The notes beneath the pieces were generated by a model. The model worked only from the letters and a program-made list of their open reading frames with translations, did no database searches and was not told the origin of the DNA. The position numbers and the translations under genes were made by a program. This document shows positions 28,577-37,749 of a stretch of DNA of 64,000 nt, piece after piece. This DNA comes from Vagococcus proximus (lineage in GTDB: Bacteria > Bacillota > Bacilli > Lactobacillales > Vagococcaceae), in assembly GCF_029143285.1 (NCBI RefSeq), contig NZ_JAPDSH010000002.1, positions 62,001 to 126,000 of the forward strand, in the 5' to 3' direction. Within the stretch, counting starts at the first letter, position 1; each line of letters opens with the position of its first letter.

Positions 28577-29581
28577 ATGTTATATGTTGAGACAAAAATA
28601 GGTAAAAAAATAGGTGTACTTGATTATTCTAAGAGTGAACTAGAGCAAATGAGGACTGAGAAGTTCTATTGTCCGGGATGTCATCAAGCAGTTAGGCTTA
28701 AAAATGGCCCGATTTTATCAGCTCACTTTGCTCATATTTCAGGTGACGTCTGTGAATCTTTTTCAGAAGGTGAAACAGAAGAACATTTGAAAGGAAAAAA
28801 GATAATCGCGGAGTGGTGTGAAAGGTCAAGTATCCCTTATGAGTTAGAGGCGTACTTACCGAAATTAAAACAACGCCCAGATTTTTTGATAGATAAGAGA
28901 TTAGCGATAGAGTTTCAGTGTAGTCCACTTTCTTTGGAGCGGTTTAAGGAACGAACAGAAGGATATCTATCTAATGGATATGAGGTTATTTGGGTATTAG
29001 GTAGGCGTTATTTTTTAGGAGAACGATTAGCAACATTACAAAAAGCAGCAATGACGTATCATGTTAACCGCGGATTAGTAGTATGGCAATTAGATATAGA
29101 AAAACAAGAAATGATTTGTAACTATAATATTCAGAGGCAGTTGGTAACAGGAAAATTATTTTATAATAAGACTATTTTTAGGGTGGATAAAATAGACAGT
29201 CAAACATTGACGCATTACATGATGAGTATGACTAAACCTAAGACAATCCAATTTTCAAAGTCAGAGTTAAATGAGGTCAGGCTTGAACTTATTCGTAAAT
29301 TGGTACGAAAAGATTCACAGTTATTAAAGGTACAATCTGCTTGTTATAAAGAATTTTTTTTACTTCAAACAATAGCGGATGAGTGTTTTTATCCACTTGT
29401 AAGTTCGCCTGTACTTGGGGATGAGATACTTTATTTGAGAGCACTTTACGGCGGTGGAATTTCAACAAATGTATGGTATGACTGTTTAATTAATAGACCA
29501 GAACTTCTAAAAAGATTAGAAGGATTTCCTAGTTTAGTCTTACGAGATCCAAATAAAGCGTATGATTATTTAGAATTTTAA
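28577..29581 (+). CDS. coiA: Competence protein CoiA
   Basis: This 334-residue protein has the CoiA layout: an N-terminal zinc-ribbon-like CPGCHQ (near residue 34) with HFAHISGD, then a nuclease-like core EHLKGKKIIAEW ... RPDFLIDKRLAIEFQCSPLS (about 75-120), where D/E-x-Q resembles a PD-(D/E)XK active site. CoiA is needed for processing of incoming DNA during transformation in streptococci. A GTG nine bases upstream is also possible; the ATG at 28577 lies eight bases after AGG and gives the family-like start. It is next to pepF, as in many Firmicutes. Confidence 0.9.
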   Translation: MLYVETKIGKKIGVLDYSKSELEQMRTEKFYCPGCHQAVRLKNGPILSAHFAHISGDVCESFSEGETEEHLKGKKIIAEWCERSSIPYELEAYLPKLKQRPDFLIDKRLAIEFQCSPLSLERFKERTEGYLSNGYEVIWVLGRRYFLGERLATLQKAAMTYHVNRGLVVWQLDIEKQEMICNYNIQRQLVTGKLFYNKTIFRVDKIDSQTLTHYMMSMTKPKTIQFSKSELNEVRLELIRKLVRKDSQLLKVQSACYKEFFLLQTIADECFYPLVSSPVLGDEILYLRALYGGGISTNVWYDCLINRPELLKRLEGFPSLVLRDPNKAYDYLEF

Positions 29582-29692
29582 TTCTGAATAATTAGTAAAT
29601 GATTAGAAAAAAAGGATTGAGAAAATAAAAGATTAAGTACTGATAAATGATTGTATTCCTTTTAAACAGACGCTTTCTTCAGTGGTTATTAC

Positions 29693-29720
29693 TTTAAAAA
29701 ATAAAATAGTATGGTATGAT
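29693..29720 (+). promoter_or_regulatory. Candidate promoter of pepF
   Basis: TTTAAA at 29693-29698, a 16-base spacer and an extended -10 TGG-TATGAT ending at 29720 lie about 40 bases upstream of the ATG. Confidence 0.5.
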
Positions 29721-29763
29721 AGGTTATATTAAATGAGTAAATGATAAGAAAAGAGGGTGTCGT

Positions 29764-31584
29764 ATGGGTGAAATTAAACAATTACCAAAACGTTCAGAAG
29801 TGAGTGAAGAATTAACGTGGGACCTAAGCTCTATTTTTAAGAGTGACGCGGAGTTTGACACAAGCTATGAAGAGCTTGAGGCAACACTTATTGAGGTGAG
29901 TTCATTAAAAGGTAAACTAAGTGAAGGACCATCACAGCTATTAAAAACGTTACAAAAAATGGACGACGTGTCTGCAAAATTTGAGGACTTATATGTCTAT
30001 TCACATTTGAAAAATGATCAAGATACGGCGAACGCAACTTATCAAGCAATGCATGCTAAAGCGAGTAGCTTAGCAGCTCAATTAAACGAGGCATTTTCAT
30101 GGTTTGAGCCAGAGTTATTAGAATTATCAGATGAAGAGATTTGGGCTTACTTTGATCAAGAAGAAGGCCTAGCTATCTACAGACATTCGATTGAAGAGTT
30201 ATTAAGTAGCCGTCCTCATATCTTATCTGCAAAAGAAGAAAGTTTACTTGCCAGTGCAGGTGAACTTTTTGGTGCATCAAGCACGACATTCTCCGTCTTG
30301 AACAATGCAGACTTTAAGTTTCCTGTTGTAAAAGATGAAGAAGGAAACTCTGTTCAATTGACTCACGGTTCATATGGTCAATTATTAGAAAGTACAGATT
30401 TTTCAGTACGCGAAGCGAGCTTTAAAGGCTTATACAGTGTCTATCAACAATTCCAACACACATTAGCAAGTACTTTAAGTGCAAATGTTAAAGTTCATAA
30501 CTATAAAGCATCAGTTAGACATTACGGCTCAGCAAGAGAAGCGGCATTATCAGCTAATCATATTCCGGAATCTGTACACGATACACTGATCCAAGTAGTA
30601 GATAAACATCTACCGCTCTTACACCGTTATGTTGGCTTAAGAAAAGAGTTACTGGGTGTTGAAAAATTACACATGTATGATATGTATACACCGATTTTAG
30701 GTGAGGCTCCGATTCGTTATTCATATGAAGAAGCGGTAGAAAAAGCATTAGAAGCATTACAACCGTTAGGAGAAGAATACATGACTGTCGTAAAAGAAGC
30801 CTTCTCAGAGCGTTGGATTGATGTGGTAGAAAACCAAGGAAAACGCAGTGGTGCCTACTCATCAGGAGCGTATAATACAAAACCATTTATTTTAATGAAT
30901 TGGCATGATAGTTTGGATCAGTTGTATACCTTAGTTCATGAGATGGGTCACAGTGTTCATAGTTACTTTACACGCAGTAACCAACCTTATGTCTACGGTG
31001 ATTATTCAATCTTCTTAGCAGAGATTGCATCCACAACTAACGAAAATTTATTAACAGAGTACCTTCTGAAAACTGAAACAAACCCTGAAGTAAGAGCCTA
31101 TGTATTGAATCGTTATCTAGATGGATTTAAAGGAACTATTTTCCGCCAAACACAATTTGCTGAATTTGAACACTTTATCCATGAAGAAGATGCTAAGGGT
31201 GTGCCGTTAACAAGTGATTACTTAAACGAGTACTATGCGGATCTTAATAGCCGTTATTATGGGCCTGCTGTTGAAAAAGATGAAGAGATTGCAGTAGAAT
31301 GGTCACGTATCCCTCACTTCTACTACAATTACTATGTGTATCAATATTCAACTGGTTTTTCAGCTGCAACAGCTTTAGCTGAGGGGATTTTGACTGGATC
31401 AGAAGAAAAATTAGAAAATTATCTAGCTTACTTAAAAGCAGGTAACAGTGATTATCCAATCGAAGTTATGAAAAAAGCTGGGGTCGATATGACAGATGGC
31501 GCGTATATTGAAAAAGCAATGGCTGTATTTGACTCACGTTTAATTGAATTTGAAGAATTGGTTAAAACGTTAGATAAAAAATAA
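29764..31584 (+). CDS. pepF: Oligoendopeptidase F (M3 metallopeptidase)
   Basis: This 606-residue cytosolic zinc peptidase cleaves peptides of about 7-17 residues. The active site is HEMGHSVH at residues 392-399 (HExxH), followed by the third ligand Glu in FLAEIASTTNE. The N-terminal M3 helical domain covers about 1-200. Length and motifs match PepF of lactic acid bacteria. The ATG follows AAGAGGGTGTCGT. Its position after coiA is conserved; PepF may help turn over peptides from import or signal sequences. Confidence 0.94.
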   Translation: MGEIKQLPKRSEVSEELTWDLSSIFKSDAEFDTSYEELEATLIEVSSLKGKLSEGPSQLLKTLQKMDDVSAKFEDLYVYSHLKNDQDTANATYQAMHAKASSLAAQLNEAFSWFEPELLELSDEEIWAYFDQEEGLAIYRHSIEELLSSRPHILSAKEESLLASAGELFGASSTTFSVLNNADFKFPVVKDEEGNSVQLTHGSYGQLLESTDFSVREASFKGLYSVYQQFQHTLASTLSANVKVHNYKASVRHYGSAREAALSANHIPESVHDTLIQVVDKHLPLLHRYVGLRKELLGVEKLHMYDMYTPILGEAPIRYSYEEAVEKALEALQPLGEEYMTVVKEAFSERWIDVVENQGKRSGAYSSGAYNTKPFILMNWHDSLDQLYTLVHEMGHSVHSYFTRSNQPYVYGDYSIFLAEIASTTNENLLTEYLLKTETNPEVRAYVLNRYLDGFKGTIFRQTQFAEFEHFIHEEDAKGVPLTSDYLNEYYADLNSRYYGPAVEKDEEIAVEWSRIPHFYYNYYVYQYSTGFSAATALAEGILTGSEEKLENYLAYLKAGNSDYPIEVMKKAGVDMTDGAYIEKAMAVFDSRLIEFEELVKTLDKK

Positions 31585-31586
31585 AT

Positions 31587-31623
31587 AAAAAGCTTATCAC
31601 CTTAATGGGTGATAGGCTTTTTA
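31587..31623. terminator. Terminator shared by pepF and spxH
   Basis: Arms 31591-31601 and 31607-31617 pair with one G-U, extended by A/T runs on both sides. Confidence 0.85.
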
Positions 31624-32271
31624 ATTTTCTAATAAACGTAAATAGGTATCGGCTAAATTTTGATGTGTAATGACAGTATTTTCTTTTACTAGTGGTGCAA
31701 TTGTTTCAGGTTGATCCATAGCAAGTAAGTCAGCTAGAATATCATCTGTAGGGTGTTCTTCAACTAGAATACCGTAATCCTGGTCACAAGTATAGTTGAA
31801 ATAAACCATAGAAGAAGCAAAGGAAACTGACATTTCTTTTGCGATGATTTGATCTGTTTCAAACGACTCTTTAACATTTTCAGATTGACGATCGGTAGTA
31901 AACATCTCCCAGTCACCGTGTAAATCAATAACAGTTTGTTTGACTAGTTCTTCACTGTAGTTTTTGTTATGTTGTACGGCTTCTTGTAAGGCCATAAGGA
32001 ACTGTTGTCCTTTTTTCTTACCTTGTAGCTGCATCGCTTTGTAGTCAAGAGCTGCTGAATAAGAATCTTCAAATAATTTATTTCTATCATTTAGATTGCA
32101 GTCATGGTTACAGGTAGTAGAAAGGTAACGTTGAAATGTCTGTAAGTTCAGTAAAGGCAGGAATTTAAATTGTATCTTTCTTTGCTCATTTTTAACCATC
32201 TGTAAAATGCGCTTTTCAGAAGCTAGGCACTCTGGACAGAGTGGGTGTACAAACAAATAGACTTCAATCAT
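31621..32271 (-). CDS. spxH: SpxH/YjbH-type ClpXP adaptor (DsbA-like)
   Basis: This 216-residue protein has a thioredoxin-like N-terminus with LFVHPLCPECLASEKRI, where CPEC stands in the position of a DsbA active site near residue 12. In Bacillus and Staphylococcus, SpxH (YjbH) delivers the regulator Spx to the ClpXP protease and links disulfide stress to gene control. There is no signal peptide, so it is cytosolic. The neighbourhood (CYTH protein, RelQ, NAD kinase, RluD-like enzyme) repeats the Bacillus yjbH-yjbO order, which supports the call. Confidence 0.85.
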   Translation of the reverse strand: MIEVYLFVHPLCPECLASEKRILQMVKNEQRKIQFKFLPLLNLQTFQRYLSTTCNHDCNLNDRNKLFEDSYSAALDYKAMQLQGKKKGQQFLMALQEAVQHNKNYSEELVKQTVIDLHGDWEMFTTDRQSENVKESFETDQIIAKEMSVSFASSMVYFNYTCDQDYGILVEEHPTDDILADLLAMDQPETIAPLVKENTVITHQNLADTYLRLLEN

Positions 32272-32348
32272 AGCAATCCCCCATATCTTTCTTTTTCTTT
32301 TCTATATATAATGTATCACTAAATTTGTTTTTTATGAAATAAAAGGGC

Positions 32349-32939
32349 TTATAAAGCCTTTTTTGCACGTAGTGTTCGTGAAATTTTATTTTCAGTAGGA
32401 ATATAAGTAATCCCCTGTTCATTAATGAATTTCACAAAAAAATCTTTTCCTGAAACTGCCTCTCGAACTTCCATTTCTAATTCATAATCGTGCTGACCGT
32501 GGTACCAACTTTCATCTAACACCAGTAAATGTGCCTCATCAAGTTTGTATTCTAAACGTTTTGTTTTTAGTTCCCCTATTAAACAAACAGTATTAGCGTC
32601 AATGTTAAACTCTTGCAATTTTTCAGCTACATGACCAGTAGCTAGGATATTATTTTCCTTAAGTAGTGCCGCCGCATCTTCTTGAGTTAAGTAATCGGTT
32701 GTTTCAAGAAGTCCTTCATGATTTTTTAGTGGTGATTTTAATGTTAGTTCAGCTTTATCATCAAAGGTTCTGATACGAAGGCCCAGTTTTTTTTGTTTCA
32801 GATCGCCTTGAGGAGTATCAAAGTAATAATTAGTTTGGGTAAAAGAGTGATCATCAGATAAATCAAACGCTCTACATAGTTTTTCGTAATCTTTTTCAGT
32901 TAGTAACGATTTAAATTCAATTTCAATTTCTTGGCTCAT
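32349..32939 (-). CDS. CYTH domain protein (YjbK-like)
   Basis: The first ATG giving a ribosome site is at 32939 (GAAGG, six bases), which makes 196 residues beginning MSQEIEIEFKSLL with the CYTH hallmark ExExK. Further acidic and basic tunnel residues occur at RIRTFDDKAELTLKSP and LDESWYHGQHDYELEMEVRE. CYTH enzymes act on triphosphates such as thiamine triphosphate or inorganic triphosphate and bind metal ions. It stands divergent from relQ as in Bacillus yjbK. The substrate is not determined. Confidence 0.87.
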   Translation of the reverse strand: MSQEIEIEFKSLLTEKDYEKLCRAFDLSDDHSFTQTNYYFDTPQGDLKQKKLGLRIRTFDDKAELTLKSPLKNHEGLLETTDYLTQEDAAALLKENNILATGHVAEKLQEFNIDANTVCLIGELKTKRLEYKLDEAHLLVLDESWYHGQHDYELEMEVREAVSGKDFFVKFINEQGITYIPTENKISRTLRAKKAL

Positions 32940-33115
32940 AGTATGCCTTCTTTCTAAAAAGCTCATTAAGAATATTCTCTCTAAAAAATTAAGAATAGTC
33001 AATCTTTTTTTAACAAATAGCCTATGTACAACGCTAACTTTTTCGTCATTTTTGTGATAAAATAAAGCGTGAGTTATTGGGCAAGTAAAATAAAGTAAAA
33101 AAGAGGTTTGCTGAG

Positions 33116-33841
33116 ATGGATAATTGGGAATTATTTATTGCACCTTATGAACAAGTGGTGTCAGAAATGAAAATCAAATTAAAAGGGATACGAAAGCAAT
33201 TTCGTGATAACAACCAACATGCGCCAATAGAGTTTGTAACCGGTCGTGTAAAGCCAGCAGATAGTATTAAAATAAAATCAAAGCTTAGAGGAATACCTTT
33301 AGACCGTTTAGAGACAGAAATGCAAGACATTGCAGGTCTTAGAATTATGTGTCAATTTACAGATGATATTTATGAAGTGGTCCGTTTAATTCGCTTGCGT
33401 AAAGACATGCGAGTTGTTCAAGAACGTGATTATATAACCAATCAAAAAGAAAGTGGTTACCGCTCATATCATTTAATTATCGAGTACCCGGTTCAATTGG
33501 TAACGGGTGAAAAGAAAATTTTTGCAGAAATCCAAATTAGAACCTTGGCGATGAATTTTTGGGCGACGATAGAACATTCACTCAACTACAAATATCAAGG
33601 CGAATTTCCACAAGAAATAAATGAACGTTTACGTAAAGCATCTGAAGCTGCTAGTTTACTTGACGAAGAAATGTCAGAAATTCGTGAAGAGATTCAAGAA
33701 GCTCAACATTTATTCTCTCATGGTCGTGGTAAAAAAGAGGATCATTATTACCAAGCGTTTCTGAAAAAACGTGAGTTAGAGCAAATTGAATTTGAAAAAA
33801 ATAATCCAGAAGGTGACGTGAATGAACATGTTGACACCTGA
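33116..33841 (+). CDS. relQ: Small alarmone synthetase RelQ
   Basis: This 241-residue single-domain (p)ppGpp synthetase (YjbM/SAS1) transfers pyrophosphate from ATP to GDP/GTP. Synthetase motifs visible are FVTGRVKPADSIKIKSKLRG, MQDIAGLRIMCQF, ESGYRSYHLIIEYPV and EIQIRTLAMNFWATIEHSLNYKY; no hydrolase or TGS domain is present. It is first in an operon with NAD kinase, an RluD-like enzyme and mgtE, overlapping the NAD kinase frame by 20 bases, so translation is coupled. It should respond to cell wall or other stress. Confidence 0.94.
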   Translation: MDNWELFIAPYEQVVSEMKIKLKGIRKQFRDNNQHAPIEFVTGRVKPADSIKIKSKLRGIPLDRLETEMQDIAGLRIMCQFTDDIYEVVRLIRLRKDMRVVQERDYITNQKESGYRSYHLIIEYPVQLVTGEKKIFAEIQIRTLAMNFWATIEHSLNYKYQGEFPQEINERLRKASEAASLLDEEMSEIREEIQEAQHLFSHGRGKKEDHYYQAFLKKRELEQIEFEKNNPEGDVNEHVDT

Positions 33842-34652
33842 TAAGGTAAAAGTATCAATCGTTGCAAATGATTCAATAAAATCGCAACGTGCACAAATCC
33901 GTTTAAAGCAATTACTTGCGGATACAGAAATAAAAATTGATGAAAAAGAACCAGATATCGTCATTTCAATTGGAGGAGATGGGACGTTATTGTCAGCGTT
34001 TCATCGTTATTCTCATATGTTATCAAAGGTCAGGTTTCTAGGGATTCATACCGGACATCTAGGATTTTATACAGATTGGCGAGATTATGAACTTGAAGCA
34101 CTTGTAGAAAGTTTAGTTGCAGATGAAGGTGAAAGTGTGAGCTATCCACTTTTAGATGTCTATATTGAACATAAAGAAGCAGAGAAATCACGACACTTTT
34201 TAGCTTTAAATGAGTGTACGATTCGTCGGGTTAACAAGACTATGGTAGCAGATGTCTTTATTAAAGAAGACTTTTTCGAACGATTCCGTGGAGATGGGCT
34301 ATCGGTTGCAACGCCAACGGGTTCAACTGCTTATAACAAGAGCATGGGAGGTGCAATTATACATCCTCGGATCAACGCTCTGCAGTTGACTGAAATTGCA
34401 TCATTAAACAATCGTGTTTATAGAACACTAGGCTCGCCTCTAGTTATTGCAAGCAATGAATGGATTACGATGAAGTTGGATGAAGCAGATGATTATTTGT
34501 TGTCAGTTGACCAGTTGTCTATTCCACAATCGAGTGTTAAAGAATTAACCTTCAGTGTGGCGAACGAACGCATTAAGTTTACGTCATATCGCCATACCCA
34601 TTTTTGGCGTCGGGTAAAAGATGCCTTTATCGAAGAAAGTACAGAGGAATGA
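33822..34652 (+). CDS. nadK: NAD kinase
   Basis: This 276-residue enzyme makes NADP+ from NAD+ and ATP. The family motif GGDGTLLSAFHRY (near residue 51), IHTGHLGFYTDW and PTGSTAYNKSMGGAI are clear. The start overlaps the end of relQ; the ATG at 33822 has AAGGTG in front, and a second ATG lies two codons later. The gene also extends past the most upstream possible start of the next gene. Cytosolic, essential in relatives. Confidence 0.94.
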   Translation: MNMLTPDKVKVSIVANDSIKSQRAQIRLKQLLADTEIKIDEKEPDIVISIGGDGTLLSAFHRYSHMLSKVRFLGIHTGHLGFYTDWRDYELEALVESLVADEGESVSYPLLDVYIEHKEAEKSRHFLALNECTIRRVNKTMVADVFIKEDFFERFRGDGLSVATPTGSTAYNKSMGGAIIHPRINALQLTEIASLNNRVYRTLGSPLVIASNEWITMKLDEADDYLLSVDQLSIPQSSVKELTFSVANERIKFTSYRHTHFWRRVKDAFIEESTEE

Positions 34653-34665
34653 GGAAGTCAAAAAG

Positions 34666-35565
34666 ATGATGTTTAGTTGGACCTATGCTGAGAGTGAACC
34701 CCAGCAAATAAAATTTTTTTTAAAAGCGCAAGGTATTTCGAGAGGGTTGCTTGCAAAGGTGAAGTTTCAAGGTGGACATATTTCAGTGAATGGTACGACG
34801 CAAAATGTGTTGTATTACTTACAACCAGATGACGTCTTAGCTATTGAAATTCCTGATGAGAAAGAGCATGAGACTCTTCTTAGAGATGAAACGCCACTTG
34901 AAATCATATTTGAAGATGACCATTATTTGATTGTCAATAAACCTTACGATGTGGCTTCAATTCCAGCACAGTATCATCCTAATGGAACAATGGCAAACAG
35001 AGTAAAACATTATATCTGCGAACAAGGCTATAAAGATCAGGTGGTTCATGTTGTAACACGTCTAGACCGAGATACAACTGGACTGATGTTATTTGCTAAA
35101 CATGGATTTGCTCATGCCATGTTAGATCAAGAGTTAAGAGAGAAGCGTGTGATTAAAAAATATCAAGCCCTTGTTGGAGGAGCGGTTGATAGTCTTAAAG
35201 AGCACGATATAATAACATTAAAAATTGAACGCGATCCAGATTCGATTTTAAAAAGACAGACAGGACCAGGTGGATTAGAATCAAAAACAGAATATTGGTT
35301 AATGAAAAGAACAGAGACTAGCGCTTTAGTAGATATTCAGTTGCATACAGGAAGAACTCATCAAATCAGAGTTCATTTTGAAGCCATTGAGTGTCCCCTT
35401 TTAGGGGATGAGATGTATCATGGTGATGTGTCACAAGGGATTGAACGACAAGCACTCCATTGCGGGGAGTTGATTTTTACTCATCCATTTACAAAGGAAG
35501 TAGTTCACTGTCAGTTACCGTTAGCACCAGATATGTTAGTTGTTTATAATCAAATGGTAGAGTAA
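34666..35565 (+). CDS. RluA/RluD-family pseudouridine synthase (YjbO-like)
   Basis: This enzyme isomerises uridine to pseudouridine in RNA. The catalytic motif VVTRLDRDTTGLMLFAKH contains the essential Asp (RLDRDT), and the late LHTGRTHQIRVHF is also diagnostic. The N-terminal part (LLAKVKFQGGHISVNG) resembles an S4-like domain. The frame is open back to an ATG at 34621 inside nadK; I prefer the ATG at 34666 behind GAGGAAG (eight bases), giving 299 residues. Target, 23S rRNA or tRNA, is not certain; a second paralogue is at 53880. Confidence 0.9.
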   Translation: MMFSWTYAESEPQQIKFFLKAQGISRGLLAKVKFQGGHISVNGTTQNVLYYLQPDDVLAIEIPDEKEHETLLRDETPLEIIFEDDHYLIVNKPYDVASIPAQYHPNGTMANRVKHYICEQGYKDQVVHVVTRLDRDTTGLMLFAKHGFAHAMLDQELREKRVIKKYQALVGGAVDSLKEHDIITLKIERDPDSILKRQTGPGGLESKTEYWLMKRTETSALVDIQLHTGRTHQIRVHFEAIECPLLGDEMYHGDVSQGIERQALHCGELIFTHPFTKEVVHCQLPLAPDMLVVYNQMVE

Positions 35566-35586
35566 AGCACAAGGGAGAGAAGTAGG

Positions 35587-36948
35587 ATGGATGGCCAAGG
35601 AACAATCGAAGAGCAGTATGAGTATTTATTGACCATTCTTCAAGGAGATCAATTAGTTGAATTTAGGGAGCAGTTCTTTGAGCTTCATATTTATGAGCAA
35701 GGGCAATTTTATTTGACGCTTAATGAAGAAGAACGTCAACGGTTATATACGTATTTGTCACCTAAAGAGATGGCGGATATGTTTGATGTTATTGAAGAAG
35801 ATGAAGAAGATGTTGAAGAGTATTTAAAAGAAATGAAACCAAGTTACGTGGCAGATATGTTAGCTGAGATGTACACCGATAATGCGGTTGACACACTTAA
35901 TCAATTAGATAAAGCAAGTGTTTCTAAATATCTAAGTTTAATGGATGCAGAAAGTGCTAGTGAGATTAAAGAATTACTCCATTATGAAGATGAAACTGCC
36001 GGTTCAATTATGACAACAGAGTATGTATCAATAGTTGCCAACCAAACAGTTCGTTCAGCAATGTATTTACTTAAAAATGAAGCAAAAGCTGCCGAAACGA
36101 TTTATTATGTGTTCGTGGTTGATAGCGAAAATACCTTATTAGGTGTTATTTCATTAAGAGATTTGATTATTAATGAAGATGATGTCATGATTGGTGATAT
36201 TATGAGTGAGCGTGTTATCTCAGTAAAAGTCGGCGATGACCAAGAAGATGTTGCACGTACAATTCGTGATTATGATTTCTTAGCAGTACCGGTCACAGAT
36301 TATGATGACCACTTGATGGGAATTGTTACGGTTGATGATATCATCGATGTTATTGATGAAGAAGCTGCTAGTGATTACTCTGGTTTAGCCGGGGTCGATG
36401 TTGAAGAATCAAGTGAAAATCCATTTAAGGCAGCATCGAAACGGTTACCGTGGTTGATTACCTTATTATTTCTTGGTATGTCAACGGCGACGTTAATTGG
36501 CCGTTATGAGGAATTAGTAAGTGAAGCTAGTATCTTAGCTGTTTTTATTTCATTGATTACAGGGACAGCGGGGAATGCGGGTACACAATCATTAGCCGTT
36601 GCTGTTCGACGTCTTGCTATTCAAGATGATAAAGACAGTGGTTTTTTCCGTTTGATCTTAAGTGAAGTGTTGACAGGCCTGGTAACAGGATTTGTAACAG
36701 GGGTATCAATATTCTTAGTTGTTGGGATTTGGAAAAATAACTTCCCATTAGGATTTGTTATTGGGATTGCGATGCTATTTGCTATTACGGTTGCCAATCT
36801 AGCAGGTAGTTTAATTCCAATGGTAATGGATAAGCTAGGGTTTGACCCGGCAGTTGCTAGCGGTCCTTTCATCACTACTTTGAGTGATTTAACCAGTGTC
36901 TTGATTTATTTCAATATTGCGAGCCTATTTATGGGCTACTTTGTATAG
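35587..36948 (+). CDS. mgtE: Magnesium transporter MgtE
   Basis: This 453-residue dimeric magnesium channel has a cytosolic MgtE N domain (about 20-125, with the acidic EEDEEDVEEYLKEMKP), two CBS domains (about 135-255, TAGSIMTTEYVSI and IMSERVISVKVGDDQ), a plug helix and five membrane helices (about 285-453, TGTAGNAGTQSLAVAVRR). The N and CBS domains bind Mg and close the pore when magnesium is plentiful. It follows the pseudouridine synthase gene by 21 bases and ends the relQ operon, an order common in enterococci. Confidence 0.94.
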   Translation: MDGQGTIEEQYEYLLTILQGDQLVEFREQFFELHIYEQGQFYLTLNEEERQRLYTYLSPKEMADMFDVIEEDEEDVEEYLKEMKPSYVADMLAEMYTDNAVDTLNQLDKASVSKYLSLMDAESASEIKELLHYEDETAGSIMTTEYVSIVANQTVRSAMYLLKNEAKAAETIYYVFVVDSENTLLGVISLRDLIINEDDVMIGDIMSERVISVKVGDDQEDVARTIRDYDFLAVPVTDYDDHLMGIVTVDDIIDVIDEEAASDYSGLAGVDVEESSENPFKAASKRLPWLITLLFLGMSTATLIGRYEELVSEASILAVFISLITGTAGNAGTQSLAVAVRRLAIQDDKDSGFFRLILSEVLTGLVTGFVTGVSIFLVVGIWKNNFPLGFVIGIAMLFAITVANLAGSLIPMVMDKLGFDPAVASGPFITTLSDLTSVLIYFNIASLFMGYFV

Positions 36949-36990
36949 AAAAAGCGTACTTTCCTAACTAGGAAGGCACGCTTTTTCTCT
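36949..36990. terminator. Terminator shared by mgtE and cutC
   Basis: Arms 36949-36965 and 36970-36986 pair with one mismatch around AACT and end in a T-run. Confidence 0.9.
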
Positions 36991-36995
36991 TGAGT

Positions 36996-37640
36996 TTAGA
37001 TGTCTAAAGGTACAATTTTAGTACCATGGATTTCAGTAACATTTAAGGCAGTTGCAACAGCATCACAATTTTCGTGATTGATGCCACCACCAGGTAAAAT
37101 AATAATGCGACCATCACTGTAGTCAACTAATTTAGTAAGATGATCAATATTATCCATAATCGGTGTTCCAGCTTTTCCACCATGAGTTAGAATACGTTGA
37201 ACGCCGTATTTAGCTAACCAATCAATGGCTTTGAACTGGTCGTCAACACTTAATTCATCGAAAGCCATATGGAAAGTAAGTTGCAGTCCATCTGACAACT
37301 TGATGAATTCTAGCATCGCTTCTTCGTCAATCCAGTTGTCTTCTGTTAAACAACCGATAACAATTCCATCTGTTCCGCGTTCTTTTGCAGTTGTCAAATC
37401 TTCAGCCATCATTTTCAATTCTGTATCGTTGTAAAGAAAGTTACCGCCACGAGGACGAATGATACTCATTACTGTAATGCCTTTTTCATGACAATAGTCA
37501 TAGGTTTCAGACATAACACCTGGGCTGACAGTTGTACCACCGACAGTAAGGTTGTCACATAGTTCAATGCGTTTCGCACCATTATGAATGGCCGCGGGAA
37601 TATTTGTAAAGTTTTCTGCGCAAAATTCTTTGATTAACAT
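36996..37640 (-). CDS. cutC: CutC family protein
   Basis: This 214-residue TIM-barrel protein starts IKEFCAENF and has the conserved NGAKRIELCDNLTVGGTTVS (residues near 20-40), SIIRPRGGNFLY and TFHMAFDEL segments of CutC. The family was linked to copper homeostasis in Escherichia coli and Enterococcus, but the biochemical role remains unclear. It is monocistronic, converging on mgtE. Confidence 0.9.
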   Translation of the reverse strand: MLIKEFCAENFTNIPAAIHNGAKRIELCDNLTVGGTTVSPGVMSETYDYCHEKGITVMSIIRPRGGNFLYNDTELKMMAEDLTTAKERGTDGIVIGCLTEDNWIDEEAMLEFIKLSDGLQLTFHMAFDELSVDDQFKAIDWLAKYGVQRILTHGGKAGTPIMDNIDHLTKLVDYSDGRIIILPGGGINHENCDAVATALNVTEIHGTKIVPLDI

Positions 37641-37749
37641 AAAAAAACCTCTTTTCGTTCGTGATTAGTATTTATGGCATAATTGTACCATATTAAGAGG
37701 TGTTATATGGTATGATTATAAAGATAAAAACGGAAGGGAGCATGAGTTT

